Shown piece after piece: positions 26,924 through 36,778 of a stretch of DNA of 64,000 bases. A model generated the notes under the pieces. It was not told the origin of the DNA. It searched no databases and was given only the letters and a program-made list of their open reading frames with translations. Numbering within the stretch: position 1 is the stretch's first letter; each line of letters opens with the position of its first letter. Location: the NCBI GenBank assembly GCA_016719485.1, contig JADJZB010000030.1, forward strand, positions 28,501 to 92,500. The letters are read 5' to 3'. Made by a program: the position numbers and the translations under genes. This stretch comes from Holophagales bacterium. GTDB lineage: Bacteria > Acidobacteriota > Thermoanaerobaculia > UBA5066.

Positions 26924-27880
26924 TCAGCGCGGCTCTCCCGCGGCACCCGGTTCGCCGCCGACCTCGTCCGAGACGAGGTAGAGGGGTCGCCCCTTCACCT
27001 CGTCGTAGATCCGCCCGAGGTACTCCCCCAGGACGCCGATGAGCATCAGCTGGACGCCGCCGAGGAGGAGGATCCACCCCATCAGCGTCGTCCAGCCCCG
27101 CTCGTTGATCCCGAGGACCTTCAGGACGACGACGACGGCGATGTAGAGGAACGCGAAGGACGAGACCAGGAACCCGAGCCAGGTGCCGAGCTGGAGCGGA
27201 ACGTGGCTGAACGACGTGAGGGCGTCGAGGGCGAACCGGACCATCTTGCGCAGCGGGTACTTCGTCTCGCCGTGCAGCCGCGCGGGGCGGACGTAGTGCA
27301 CCGCCGTCGCCCGGAAGCCGACCCAGGCGGTCATCCCCCGGATGAAACGGTGGCGCTCGCGCAGGGAGCGGAAGGCGGCGACCGCTTTCGGCCCGAGGAG
27401 GCGGAAGTCGCCCGTGTCGACCGGGATGTCGACGTTCGTCCAGCGGCGCATGAGGCGGTAGAAGAGGTGCGCCGTCGCCCTCTTGAAGGCGCTCTCCCCT
27501 TCCCGTGCCGTCCGCTGCGCGTAAATGACCTCGTACCCTTCGTCGGACTTCGCGAGCATCTCGGCGAGGAGCTCGGGCGGGTCCTGCAGGTCGGCGTCCA
27601 TCACCGCCACGAGACGTCCGCGGGCCCGGTCGACGCCGGCGGTGAGCGCCATCTGGTGGCCGAAGTTCCGCGAGAGACGCAGGGCCCTGAGGCGCGGGTC
27701 CTCCGCTGCGAGCGCGGCCATCGCCTCGAACGAGCCGTCACGGCTTCCGTCGTCGACGAAGAGGATCTCGAACGTCCGCCCCGTCGCCTCGAGGACCGCG
27801 ACGAGCCGGCGGCGCAGCTCCGGCAGGTTCGGAAGCTCGTTGAAGCACGGAAGGACGACGGAAACCTCGGGCACGCTCAT
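26924..27880 (-). CDS. Polyprenyl-phosphate glycosyltransferase (GT2, DPM1-like) with membrane tail
   Basis: A protein of 318 residues. The GT2 catalytic domain (1-220) has VSVVLPCFNE, FVDDGSRDGS, and the metal/nucleotide motif MDADLQDPPE, then GDFRLLG and GMTAWVGF. Two membrane helices follow (about 230-252 and 265-287), then YLGRIYDEVKGRPLYLV, as in enzymes that attach a sugar from a nucleotide donor to undecaprenyl phosphate. It likely supplies a lipid-phosphate sugar to the neighbouring GT-C proteins. Its ATG overlaps the stop of the Agl23-like gene (ATGA). The sugar is not predictable from the sequence. Confidence 0.88.
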   Translation of the reverse strand: MSVPEVSVVLPCFNELPNLPELRRRLVAVLEATGRTFEILFVDDGSRDGSFEAMAALAAEDPRLRALRLSRNFGHQMALTAGVDRARGRLVAVMDADLQDPPELLAEMLAKSDEGYEVIYAQRTAREGESAFKRATAHLFYRLMRRWTNVDIPVDTGDFRLLGPKAVAAFRSLRERHRFIRGMTAWVGFRATAVHYVRPARLHGETKYPLRKMVRFALDALTSFSHVPLQLGTWLGFLVSSFAFLYIAVVVVLKVLGINERGWTTLMGWILLLGGVQLMLIGVLGEYLGRIYDEVKGRPLYLVSDEVGGEPGAAGEPR

Positions 27881-29472
27881 CTTTCCGGGCTCCTCTCGAG
27901 GTCGGGCCGCGTCAGGACGACGACGTTCTGCGAGCCGACCGGATTCGTCGCCGAGCCGTCGTTGCTCCAGGGCCGGCGCGTGAAGAGGTAGGTCAGAAGC
28001 TCGCGCGGCGTCGGGCGCAGCGGAGAGCGGGAGACCTCGGGAATCCACCAGGCGCGCAGCGGGATCTGCCGGGCCACGTAGTCGCCGCCCAGGAGCTTCT
28101 GCGCTTCTTCGGCCTTCGTGTCGTCGACGATGACGAAGGGCGGCCGGCTGCCCGCGTTCGGCATGGCCCAGTAGACCGGAAGGTTGCGGAAGTACCAGGA
28201 GAGCGGCCACACGGCCTCTCCGAAGACCGCCGCCACGGGATCCGCACCGGTGGCGGCGACCTTCACGACGTCGGCCACGACCGGCATCAGCTCCGGGCTC
28301 GTCTGGGTGAAGACGACCGTTTCGGCCCGCGGGTGGGACGGCGAGAGCAGCGGGTTCCAGAAGGAGAGCGAAAGCGTCGCCAGGACGGTCGCGACGCCCA
28401 CCGGGAGGGCGATCGAGGCCGTCCGGACGCGCGAGGCGCAGAGCGCCGCCCAGGCGGAGCCCGCGAGCGGGACGAACGGCAGGATCTGGTGGACGATGAG
28501 CCAGGGCGTCTTCTCCCCGAGGTACGCGTACATGAGGACCGAGGAGAGGGCGAGCGCCGCGACGAACCGCTCGGCGGGAGAGAAGCGCCTCCACCTCATG
28601 CCGATCCAGACGAGCGCGGGGAGAACGATCGCGAACTCGTACTGGAGGATCCGCGGCAGGTAGTACGTCTTCGGCCCGCCGACCCTCTCGACCTTGTGCT
28701 GGCCCCACCAGTACGAGATCGCGATGAAGGCCGGGTTCCCGGAGTCGGGGTGAACGAGAAAGAACGTGTACGCCACCTCGGAGAGCGTGAAGAAGAGGAA
28801 GGCGGCGCCCAGGATCGCCACCCCGTGACGCTCGAGGACGTCGAGGAGCGAACGGATCTTCGCGAAGGCCGGAAAGCCCTTTCCCGGCTCCCAGACCGCC
28901 GCCAGGACCGACGGCGCCATCAGCGCCGCGAGAACGTAGAAGTTCTCCTTCGAGGCGAACGCGACGGCAGCCCAGATCGCGGCCAGACCGAGGTCGGCGA
29001 CGCGCCGGGTCCGCCACCAGCGATCCAGCCAGAGGAAGAGCCCGAACGTTCCGAGGAGGCTCCAGACGTCCTCGCGACAGAAGCGCGTGAAGTAGAGGAG
29101 GTTCGGCGAGATCGCGAGGAGGACGCCGGACGCGAAGGCGGCCCCCCGCCCGAACCGCGCCCTGAGGAGCATCGCCATCGCCACGAGGCCGACGCCACCG
29201 AGCGCCGCCGGGAGGCGGGCGGTGAAGTCCGAATCGCCGAGGATCCGGAACGTCGAGGCGACCATGAAGTACTGCACGGGTCCGTGGTAGATCGGGTCGT
29301 ATTCGTAGCTGCCCTTCGTCGCCAGCTCGTAGGAGAAGTGCCCGTGGATCGACTCGTCGTGGTGGTACGCCCGCGAGCCGAGGTCCCAGAGGCGCAGGGC
29401 GAGGGAGAGGAGGAGGAGCCCTCCCCAGGCCCACCTCTCGAGCCTCTGCCAGGCCGGACCGTCACCGCTCAC
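27877..29472 (-). CDS. Agl23-like (TIGR03663-type) multi-pass GT-C glycosyltransferase
   Basis: A protein of 531 residues with about ten membrane segments. The first loop carries the catalytic-type acid pair in RAYHHDESIHGHFSYELATK, followed by YDPIYHGPVQYF, as in GT39/TIGR03663 flippase-associated proteins. LGEKTPWLIVHQILP is a second conserved segment. The C-terminal ~130 residues are soluble and probably outside the membrane. The GTG start at 29472 overlaps the stop of the DUF2298 gene (GTGA); an in-frame GTG at 29487 is possible. The pairing with DUF2298 mirrors gene pairs known from Chloroflexi and Archaea. Confidence 0.8.
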   Translation of the reverse strand: MSGDGPAWQRLERWAWGGLLLLSLALRLWDLGSRAYHHDESIHGHFSYELATKGSYEYDPIYHGPVQYFMVASTFRILGDSDFTARLPAALGGVGLVAMAMLLRARFGRGAAFASGVLLAISPNLLYFTRFCREDVWSLLGTFGLFLWLDRWWRTRRVADLGLAAIWAAVAFASKENFYVLAALMAPSVLAAVWEPGKGFPAFAKIRSLLDVLERHGVAILGAAFLFFTLSEVAYTFFLVHPDSGNPAFIAISYWWGQHKVERVGGPKTYYLPRILQYEFAIVLPALVWIGMRWRRFSPAERFVAALALSSVLMYAYLGEKTPWLIVHQILPFVPLAGSAWAALCASRVRTASIALPVGVATVLATLSLSFWNPLLSPSHPRAETVVFTQTSPELMPVVADVVKVAATGADPVAAVFGEAVWPLSWYFRNLPVYWAMPNAGSRPPFVIVDDTKAEEAQKLLGGDYVARQIPLRAWWIPEVSRSPLRPTPRELLTYLFTRRPWSNDGSATNPVGSQNVVVLTRPDLERSPER

Positions 29473-31571
29473 GGTGCCACCTCCCACACCTCGGTCCCCT
29501 GCCCGGAGAAGACGCGCCTCGCGCCTCCGCGCGCACGGAACAGCTCGGGACCGTACTCCTTCCGTTCGAGCGGCCCGACGACGACGTGCGTCGCGCCGCG
29601 CCGGGCGAGTGCCGCCCGGACCGCCACGGCGTCACCGGACCGGTAGACCGTCTCGACGTCCAGCTTTCGCGCGTCGATCTCGGCCGTCGCCGCCCCGCCT
29701 CGCCAGAGCCCCTGGTGGTTCGTCCACCCGAGGACGATCGGGCGGCCGGTGGCGCCCCCGATGCGTCCGTGGTCGCTGTAGGCACCGCCGACGGCTTCCA
29801 CGAGCCGCGCGTCAGGGGGCGCGTTCCGGAGGATCCACTCCACGGCCTCCCGGTCCCCCGGCGCTTCCCTGGTCATCCATGCGAGACCGTCGATCGTCCG
29901 CTGCGAAGGGTTCCACCGCTGGAGGACGAGGCTGGCCGGGTGAGCGAGGAGCCCCGCGACCGCAACGACGAGGACGCCCCGCACGGCCCAGCGCGCCCTC
30001 CTCGAGGACAGCGCCAGGGGCAGGAGGAGCGCCACGGCGGGGGCCAGCAGGGCTGCCGCGGCGGCATAGCACTTGAAAACGGTGTTCATCCGGTGGAGCT
30101 CCTCGCCGTACGGATCGCGGACGACGACGAGCTCCGGCACGAGGAGAAGCACCACTGCGGCTCCCGCGAGGAGAAAGCCGGCCCTCAACGCGCCCTTCAG
30201 GCGGGGCAGCAGATACAGGACGGCGAGCACGAACGCGGCCCCCAGCCCCAGGACGGGACGCTGCGTCACGATCGCGAGGAAGAGGCCCAGCGCCGGGAAG
30301 GCGTTCGCGACGAAGAACGCGTCCTCGGCCTCGTCTCTCGAGCGCAGGAGGGCGATCCCGACCGCGAGAGCCGGGACCAGGAGCATCGCTCCCAGGTGCA
30401 GGAACGCCTCCGGGCTCGTCGTCCGGCCGGTCACGCCGCGCAGGCCCTGGAACTCGGGACGCGGCGACAGGAGCGCCGGGAGGAGGAAGGGAAGCGAGAC
30501 CGCGAGCGTCGCGACGCTGCGCAGCAGGGCGGTCTTCAGGTCCCGCGTGACGAACGCGCCGACGCCGAGGAGGAGGAGCGCGCCCGGAAGGTCCCACGGG
30601 TTGGCCGAGAAGAGGGCCGCCAGCAGCGCGGCGTCGAGGAGGAGGCCGGGCCCCGAGGCGAACCGGCCCGCGGTCGCCGCGAAAGCGAGGAGGAGGGGAA
30701 GGGCCACCGCGTGCGGGTGCAGGTCCCCGAGCCAGAGCGTGAAGAGGGGCCATTCGGTGATCGTGTCCGCGACGCGCCTCGAAGACGGCCAGAGGTCGAG
30801 TCCCGACAGCGGCGTCCCGGCGAGGAGCTGGCGCGCGCCGTCGAACGTCCCCGCGAAGGCGAGGAGGAGAGCCGCCAGCACCGCCGGCACACGCCCTCCT
30901 CCGCGGAAGCGGACGACCCCGAACGCCGCGGCGCCCGCCAGGGCGGCGACGAGCGCCACGATCAGGTTGTAGGCGTACGCCGGCGGGACGGAGGCGAGGC
31001 GGAACGGGAGCGCGAGGACGTAGGTGCCGAAGTGGTAGTAGGGGAACCGCTCTCCGGCGAACCACGGATCTTCCAGCGGAAGCCGGGGCGTGGCGAGCAG
31101 GCTGGAAAGGACCGCGAGGTCCATCGGCTTCTCCGTCCCCCGGACGTCCGGCCAGCCGAGGCGTAGCCAGAGGTAGGCCCCGAAGAGCGCAAGCAGGAGC
31201 AGCGCGGGGAGGAGTACGGCAGAGAGGGAAGAGAGAGGAGGGACCCGGGCGGAGCCGGGGCGCCCGGAGCGAAGTCCTCCGAGCCCGCGCCCGCAGAAGA
31301 CGAGCGCTGCCGCGGCGACGATCCCTCCGAGGACGAGGATCGCCACGAACGGAATCCGGCCGAACGTCGTCAGGAGCCACCCGGGGAACGCGAAGAGGAC
31401 GAGGCCCACGGGAAGGCCGAGCGCGACCGCTCCGTCGAGGAGTCCTGCCTCGTCTTCGTCCCCCCGCCCGACGCGCAGGAGGACGGCAGTACCGGTCGCC
31501 CAGAGACCGACGAGGAGGACGGCCAGGAAGATCGTGGACGGTGCGCTCACGGGGCCGGGAGACGGTAGCAC
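29469..31571 (-). CDS. DUF2298 (Chlor_Arch_YYY) membrane protein
   Basis: About 700 residues (GTG 31571) or 693 (GTG 31550, immediately before the first membrane helix); the choice is uncertain. More than a dozen membrane segments. Family signatures are GTEKPMDLAVLSSLL, DPWFAGERFPYYHFGTYVL, GDLHPHAVALPLLL, NPWDLPGALLLL and LHRMNTVFKCY. The last ~150 residues form a soluble domain (IVLGWTNHQGLWRGG). DUF2298 proteins are putative GT-C enzymes; the exact reaction is unknown. The same signatures recur in the second half of the giant protein at 41.2-46.0 kb. The gene lies between a GT39-like gene and the Agl23-like gene. Confidence 0.83.
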   Translation of the reverse strand: MLPSPGPVSAPSTIFLAVLLVGLWATGTAVLLRVGRGDEDEAGLLDGAVALGLPVGLVLFAFPGWLLTTFGRIPFVAILVLGGIVAAAALVFCGRGLGGLRSGRPGSARVPPLSSLSAVLLPALLLLALFGAYLWLRLGWPDVRGTEKPMDLAVLSSLLATPRLPLEDPWFAGERFPYYHFGTYVLALPFRLASVPPAYAYNLIVALVAALAGAAAFGVVRFRGGGRVPAVLAALLLAFAGTFDGARQLLAGTPLSGLDLWPSSRRVADTITEWPLFTLWLGDLHPHAVALPLLLAFAATAGRFASGPGLLLDAALLAALFSANPWDLPGALLLLGVGAFVTRDLKTALLRSVATLAVSLPFLLPALLSPRPEFQGLRGVTGRTTSPEAFLHLGAMLLVPALAVGIALLRSRDEAEDAFFVANAFPALGLFLAIVTQRPVLGLGAAFVLAVLYLLPRLKGALRAGFLLAGAAVVLLLVPELVVVRDPYGEELHRMNTVFKCYAAAAALLAPAVALLLPLALSSRRARWAVRGVLVVAVAGLLAHPASLVLQRWNPSQRTIDGLAWMTREAPGDREAVEWILRNAPPDARLVEAVGGAYSDHGRIGGATGRPIVLGWTNHQGLWRGGAATAEIDARKLDVETVYRSGDAVAVRAALARRGATHVVVGPLERKEYGPELFRARGGARRVFSGQGTEVWEVAP

Positions 31572-31598
31572 AGGAGCATCCGGAGACCTGCGCCGCGA

Positions 31599-33515
31599 TT
31601 ACCCGGGGCCCGGCGCAACGACGGCCCAGGAAAAGTCGCCCGGGAAGGACGGGTCGTTCGAGGTGTGGAAATCCTGAACCCGCAGCGGCTCGACGTCACC
31701 GTCAGCGACGAGCGACGTCGGCGCGATGACGAGCACGCTCCTTCCGGCGGAAGCGGCCTCGCCGAGAACGTCTCCCAGGGAAGGCAGCGGGATGTCTGGC
31801 CCGGGCGACGGGCCCTGGGGAACCGCTTCTCCCTCACCCCCCGAGCCCTGCACGCTCCGATGGCTCGTTCCGAGGTTGAAGACCTTCAGCTCGCGGCCGA
31901 CGAACCGGTAGCTCTCGTGTCCGAACGCCTCCGGCTCGGGGAACAGGTTGACCACTCCGTCCACCTTCGGCCGCTCCAGCAGGCGCCGGACGATCCAGTC
32001 GCGGCGAGAGCCGCCGAACTCACCGGGGTACTTCCGGAAGTAGAGGTCGACGTTCTGAACCACCCAGAACAGAACGAAAAGGGACGACAGGGTGGCGGCG
32101 ACCACCCTCCGAGGACGACTCCGACGAACGGCCGGACACGCCGGGATCGCAGCGAAAAAGGCTGCCGGGAAGAGCGGAAGGAACGCCGCAAGCGCTGAAA
32201 GCCGTGGCGTGAACGGCGGATCCACGGTCAGTACCCCTCCCGCGACGGCTGTTCCTATCGTGACGAGCCAGAGAAGCGAGAACCCGGGACGACGCGCTTG
32301 CCGCAGCGCGAAGGCCAGCGAGGCCGCGAAGACGATCCAGAAGGACCAGGGGATGAAGGGCCACTGGAATCCGTACTGCTCGCTGGAATCACGGCCCCGG
32401 AAGGGCAGCCCGAAGACTCGGCGAGCCCCGAAGGCGAGAAGTTCGGCCGTCGTCGGGTCCGGGCCGCCTCCGCCCTCTCCACGAATTGCGACCTTCACGT
32501 GTGTGGCCACCGCCTCCGAGAAGATGAAGACCTGCTCTGTCCGTGAGTTGAAATCCTCCGGGTGGTCCCGGTATGGGGCGAGGAGCGGCGCGACGGCTGC
32601 AACGGCCAGGACGCCGGTGATCGACAGCCCGACGGCCGCCACCCGGGCCCCGGAGCCGGGCCGGCCGTCGGCGAGCGCCCCCTCCCGGCGGTTCCGCATG
32701 GAGTGCTCCAGGACGAGCGCAAGCGTCCAGGCGACCAGCAGGAACGGGACGAGCCGCACGGAGAAGTAGGTCTGGAGCCCGAGGCCCGTGACCACGCCGG
32801 CGAGCCCGAACGCGAGCCGGCGCCTCGTCGCGAAACCGAGCGCGAGGAGGTAGACCGCCCAGACCGCGAACGCCATCCCTTGAACGTAGTGAAAGCCGGT
32901 TCGGCTGAGGTGGACGTGCCAGTGAAATGTCGCCGCGAACAACGTCGCCAGAAGGCCTGCACCGACGCCGAAGAGCAGCCGGCCCAGGAGGTGGATGCCC
33001 AGGAGGGAGACCATCCCGAGCACGACGGAGCTCATCCGGAGCCCGAAGAGGGAGTCTCCGAAGAAGCGCAGGCCCAGGCTCGTCAGGAAGAACCCGAACC
33101 GGGGACACGAGTACCACCCCAGGGAGAAGACCGAGGGTGCCGGCGACGCGAGGAACTCACGTGCGGCGAGGCCGCAGCTCATCTCGTCGTTGTGAAGGCG
33201 CGGAGGAAACGACGCCAGGTGAGGGACGCGAAGCAGGAGGGCCACGAGGAGGATCGCGGCCAGTACGATCGCTTCCGTCGGTAGAGAAACGCTGCTCTGC
33301 GGCGAGTCTACGAGCGTCGGGCCAGTGAGAACGCCGATTCGGTCCTGAGCCGCGAGGAGCGAAAGGGCGATCGCGAGCCCCGAGGCCCAGAGAAGGACCT
33401 GCAGTCCGCTGCGGGAGGCCATCGCCGGCCCTCCTGCCGCGATCGACACGAGGAGAACGACGAGCAGAAAGCCTCCCGTGAAACCCGCGCCTCTCGCACG
33501 TCCCGCCTCGACCAT
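31599..33515 (-). CDS. GT39-like multi-pass glycosyltransferase
   Basis: A protein of 638 residues with about a dozen membrane segments. The catalytic-type acid motif is in PPRLHNDEMSCGLAAREFL near residue 110, with FHWHVHLSRTGFHYVQGMAF in a later loop, as in the ArnT/PMT superfamily. The ~150-residue C-terminus is soluble (GRELKVFNLGTSHRSVQG). By eye its codon use is less GC3-biased than that of the neighbours. It starts at ATG 33515, divergent from the FAD oxidoreductase across 107 bases, and heads the minus-strand run of GT39, DUF2298, Agl23 and GT2 genes. Confidence 0.75.
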   Translation of the reverse strand: MVEAGRARGAGFTGGFLLVVLLVSIAAGGPAMASRSGLQVLLWASGLAIALSLLAAQDRIGVLTGPTLVDSPQSSVSLPTEAIVLAAILLVALLLRVPHLASFPPRLHNDEMSCGLAAREFLASPAPSVFSLGWYSCPRFGFFLTSLGLRFFGDSLFGLRMSSVVLGMVSLLGIHLLGRLLFGVGAGLLATLFAATFHWHVHLSRTGFHYVQGMAFAVWAVYLLALGFATRRRLAFGLAGVVTGLGLQTYFSVRLVPFLLVAWTLALVLEHSMRNRREGALADGRPGSGARVAAVGLSITGVLAVAAVAPLLAPYRDHPEDFNSRTEQVFIFSEAVATHVKVAIRGEGGGGPDPTTAELLAFGARRVFGLPFRGRDSSEQYGFQWPFIPWSFWIVFAASLAFALRQARRPGFSLLWLVTIGTAVAGGVLTVDPPFTPRLSALAAFLPLFPAAFFAAIPACPAVRRSRPRRVVAATLSSLFVLFWVVQNVDLYFRKYPGEFGGSRRDWIVRRLLERPKVDGVVNLFPEPEAFGHESYRFVGRELKVFNLGTSHRSVQGSGGEGEAVPQGPSPGPDIPLPSLGDVLGEAASAGRSVLVIAPTSLVADGDVEPLRVQDFHTSNDPSFPGDFSWAVVAPGPG

Positions 33516-33622
33516 CGGTCGGCGAGGCTAGCCCCTCACCTCCGCCGGCGGCAAGCCTGCAGCCGGGACAGGCCTTTTCGGTCTTCCTTCCGGTGCCGGT
33601 CCGTTCGGGTCACAATCTCTCC

Positions 33623-34942
33623 ATGTCCGCCGGCCCGGGTCGTCGAATTGCCGTCGTGGGAGGCGGCCTCGCCGGCCTCGTCGCGGCCGACCGGCTCCTC
33701 GCGGCAGGCCACTCCGTCGTCGTCTTCGAGAAGTACCCGGAAGCGGGCGGCCTCGTCGGCACGTTCTCGGTCGGGGGCGAGGCGCTCGAGCGCTTCTACC
33801 ACCACCTCTTCACGAGCGACGTCGATTACGTCTCCCTCGCCGAAGAGCTCGGCCTGGGCGGCGAGATCGAGTGGCTCCCGTCGAAGATGGGCTTCTACTC
33901 GGGTGGACTCCTCTACCCCTTCGGCACCCCCGTCTCGCTCCTCGGGTTCTCGCCGCTCGGAGTGAAGGGACGCCTGGAGCTCGTCCTCTCCACGCTCCGT
34001 CTCCGTCAGATGCGCGACTGGCGCGCCCTCGAGGGGGAAACCGCCGTCGGCTGGCTGAAGAAGAACGGCTACGGCCGCGTCCTCGACGTCGTCTGGGGGC
34101 CCCTCCTGACGCAGAAGTACGGCCGCCGCGCGGAGGAGGTGGGCCTCGTCTGGCTCTGGGGCAAGATCGCCCTGAGGACCCGCTCGCGCGACAAGACCGG
34201 GCTCGGAGAGAGGCTCGGCTACATGCGCGGCTCCTTCGGACGCGTCGTCGAGGCGCTCCTCTCCCGCATCGCTTCCCGCGGGGGGGAGCTGCGCCCGGCC
34301 CGCCCCGTGAAGCTTGCGTCCCGGAGCGACGGACGCTGGCTCGTCGAGTTTCGCGGCGGCTCCGAGGCTTTCGACCTCGTCCTCTCGACCGTCGCGATCC
34401 CCGAGCTGCTCCGGATCGCGCCCGATCTCCCCGCCGACACGCGCGCCCTCTGGAGCGGCATCTCGTACGCCCACGCCCTCTGCCCGGTCCTCGTCGTCGA
34501 CCGGCCCCTGACGCCCTTCTACTGGACGAACGTCGGCGACGTGACGATGCCCTTCGGCGGGTTCATCGAGCACACGAACTACATCCCCTCGTCGCGCTAC
34601 GGCGGGAATCACGTGATCTACCTCTCCGACTACGTCCTGCCCGACGATCCCAAGTGGACGATGCCGGACCGCGACCTCTGGGAGATCTACCTTCCGGCCG
34701 CGAAACGGCTCGCCCCGGAGCTCGAACGGGCGCGCATCCTCGAGCGCCATCTCTTCCGGGCCGAGTACGCGCAGCCGGTCGTCGGAACGCACTACTCGCG
34801 GGTCCTTCCTCCCCTGAGAACCGGCGTCCCGGGTCTCTACTCCGCCGCGATGGCGCAGGTCTACCCCGAGGACCGGGGCCAGAACTATGCCGTGAAGATC
34901 GCTCGCGAGGCGGCCTCGGCGCTTCTCGAGGACCTCCGCTGA
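33623..34942 (+). CDS. FAD-dependent oxidoreductase (amine oxidase/protoporphyrinogen oxidase-like)
   Basis: A protein of 439 residues. The N-terminus RRIAVVGGGLAGLVAADRLL is a dinucleotide-binding GxGxxG motif, followed by VVVFEKYPEAGGLVGTF. VWGPLLTQKYGRRAEEVGLVW and the C-terminal PGLYSAAMAQVYPEDRGQNY are typical of flavoproteins found in glycan clusters. The substrate is unknown; it may oxidise a lipid-linked or nucleotide sugar intermediate. The ATG at 33623 is chosen because the upstream GTG (33593) adds ten residues without the fold. The NPCBM-tailed glycosyltransferase follows after 37 bases and is probably co-transcribed. Confidence 0.75.
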   Translation: MSAGPGRRIAVVGGGLAGLVAADRLLAAGHSVVVFEKYPEAGGLVGTFSVGGEALERFYHHLFTSDVDYVSLAEELGLGGEIEWLPSKMGFYSGGLLYPFGTPVSLLGFSPLGVKGRLELVLSTLRLRQMRDWRALEGETAVGWLKKNGYGRVLDVVWGPLLTQKYGRRAEEVGLVWLWGKIALRTRSRDKTGLGERLGYMRGSFGRVVEALLSRIASRGGELRPARPVKLASRSDGRWLVEFRGGSEAFDLVLSTVAIPELLRIAPDLPADTRALWSGISYAHALCPVLVVDRPLTPFYWTNVGDVTMPFGGFIEHTNYIPSSRYGGNHVIYLSDYVLPDDPKWTMPDRDLWEIYLPAAKRLAPELERARILERHLFRAEYAQPVVGTHYSRVLPPLRTGVPGLYSAAMAQVYPEDRGQNYAVKIAREAASALLEDLR

Positions 34943-34979
34943 TCAACCTCGGCCGACGCCCTCCGCGGACGAGGACGCA

Positions 34980-36773
34980 GTGAACGGCGCAGTTCCACCG
35001 GAGGAGGACCGGAGGAAGTGGCTTCTCGCCGTTCTCTTCACCGCCCTCACGTGTCTTCTCCTGATCCGGCCCGGTGGATTTGGCTACGACATCGACGACT
35101 GGGCCAGATGGACCGACTACATCGCCCAGAACGGTCTCGCCCACGTTTACGGCTCCGGCAGCAACTACCTTCCCCTCTGGCTTTACGTCCTCGCGGGATT
35201 CGCATCCTTCTTCGAGGATGCGCAGCAGATCCGGGAGCAGATCCACCTTCTCAAGGCGATCGTCCTCGTGTTCGATTTCGCCATCGTTTTCGGGGTTGCC
35301 TCACTCCTCGACCGGTATGGAATCTCCCGGTTCCGGAGCCTGTGGCTCCTCTGCAACATCGCCTTTCTCTACATCACGCTGTACTGGGGACAGGTCGACA
35401 GCTTCTTCACGGCGTTCGTCGTCCTGTCGTTCGTGGCTGCCGTGAACGGCAAGCCCGAGATCGCGGCGGCTCTCGCCGCGTTCGGGCTCGCGGCCAAACT
35501 CCAGGCGATCGTATTCATTCCGCCTCTGGCCCTGATCGTGCTGGTGTCGCAATGGAGAAGCCCTCGGCGCCTCGGGACTTCCTTGCTTTCCTTCGCTACA
35601 CCTCTCGTGCTCGTCTGCGTTCCCTTCCTCGCTGCCGGGACTTTCCGTCAGCTGAGAGGCGTCGTGACCGGCTCGGTGGGGTTTCACGCCGTCATCTCGA
35701 AGAACGCCTTCGGCATGTGGTCCGTGCTCATGCCCGGAGCCGATCTCGGCTCCATTCCCGACGCGAACCGGGCCTTCGGGCTCAGCTACCAGCGCTGGGG
35801 GCTCCTCGTCTTCGCCATCCAGTATTCGCTTCTCTTCGTCTGGATGTTCCTGGCTCTGCAGTCGCGGGAGCGCCTGCTGGCAGACCGGGAGAGGTTTGCC
35901 CACTTCTGCCTCGCTTTCGGCCTCATTCCGCTCGGGTTCTTCCTGTTCCCGACGGAGATGCACGAGCGCTACATCTACCCGGCCCTCCCGTTCTTCGCCC
36001 TCTTTGCCATGCTGACCGGTCGCAAGGGTCTCTTCGCCGCCCTGTGCGTCGCGCAGTTCGCGAACATCGAGATCGTCCTGCAGGCAACGATACTCGGGCC
36101 CTTTCTGCAGCAGTTCGCGGGCTGGAAGCTCGCCGTGCTCTTCATCGGCATCTACCTCGTGGCCTCCGCCAGGATCTGGCGGAACCTCGCAGGAGATGTG
36201 GCGGGCTGGCAGGGGAGCGTCTTCAGGACGGCGCGCTCGGGCCACCTGGCGTTCGGGATTCTCCTCGCCGGGGTTCCGCTCTTCGGATCGCTCGCCCCCT
36301 ACTTCTGGAGTCAACTGCAGCGTCCGAGGATCGAGGGAGAACACGTCCTTCTCTCCAGCCTGACCGCCTCGAAAGCAGAGTTCGGTTTCGAGAAGCCTCG
36401 GATCAACGAAAGCTGGGAGGGAGGTCCCATCCGGCTCGCGGGCCTTGCCTACTCCTCGGGACTCGGCATGCACTCATGGTGCCGAATGACCTATCGCGTG
36501 CCTTCCGGGTCCCGTTTCTTCCGGTCCGTGATCGGGCTCGCCGACTCGGCTCAGACGTGTGCGGAGGCCTCCGTCGTGTTTCGCGTCCTGAACCAGGAAC
36601 ACAGTCCCCTCTTCGAAAGCGCCCTGTTACGGCCTGGCAGCAAGCCTCAGCTGATCGAGGTGGCGCTCACCGGAGTCACGGCGGTGACTCTCGAGGTGAC
36701 GGACGGCGGGGACGGCCGGGACTGTGACCATGCGAACTGGGGGGAGCCCGCCTTCATGCTGAGAGGGCGCTGA
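34980..36773 (+). CDS. GT-C glycosyltransferase with C-terminal NPCBM-like domain (A)
   Basis: A protein of 597 residues from GTG 34980. Residues 1-450 form about eleven membrane helices with acidic residues in the first loop (GGFGYDIDDWARWTDYIAQN) and LYWGQVDSFFTAFVVLSFV, FPTEMHERYIYPALPF as in GT39/mannosyltransferase-like enzymes. Residues about 460-597 are a beta-rich domain (AGLAYSSGLGMHSWCRMTY, VIGLADSAQTC, then TDGGDGRDCDHANWGEPAF) matching the NPCBM pattern of putative carbohydrate-binding modules. A module on the outer face could hold acceptor glycan. GC bias at third positions looks weaker than in flanking genes. It ends 5 bases from the convergent gene that carries a related tail. 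Confidence 0.72.
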   Translation: MNGAVPPEEDRRKWLLAVLFTALTCLLLIRPGGFGYDIDDWARWTDYIAQNGLAHVYGSGSNYLPLWLYVLAGFASFFEDAQQIREQIHLLKAIVLVFDFAIVFGVASLLDRYGISRFRSLWLLCNIAFLYITLYWGQVDSFFTAFVVLSFVAAVNGKPEIAAALAAFGLAAKLQAIVFIPPLALIVLVSQWRSPRRLGTSLLSFATPLVLVCVPFLAAGTFRQLRGVVTGSVGFHAVISKNAFGMWSVLMPGADLGSIPDANRAFGLSYQRWGLLVFAIQYSLLFVWMFLALQSRERLLADRERFAHFCLAFGLIPLGFFLFPTEMHERYIYPALPFFALFAMLTGRKGLFAALCVAQFANIEIVLQATILGPFLQQFAGWKLAVLFIGIYLVASARIWRNLAGDVAGWQGSVFRTARSGHLAFGILLAGVPLFGSLAPYFWSQLQRPRIEGEHVLLSSLTASKAEFGFEKPRINESWEGGPIRLAGLAYSSGLGMHSWCRMTYRVPSGSRFFRSVIGLADSAQTCAEASVVFRVLNQEHSPLFESALLRPGSKPQLIEVALTGVTAVTLEVTDGGDGRDCDHANWGEPAFMLRGR

Positions 36774-36778
36774 GAGGG

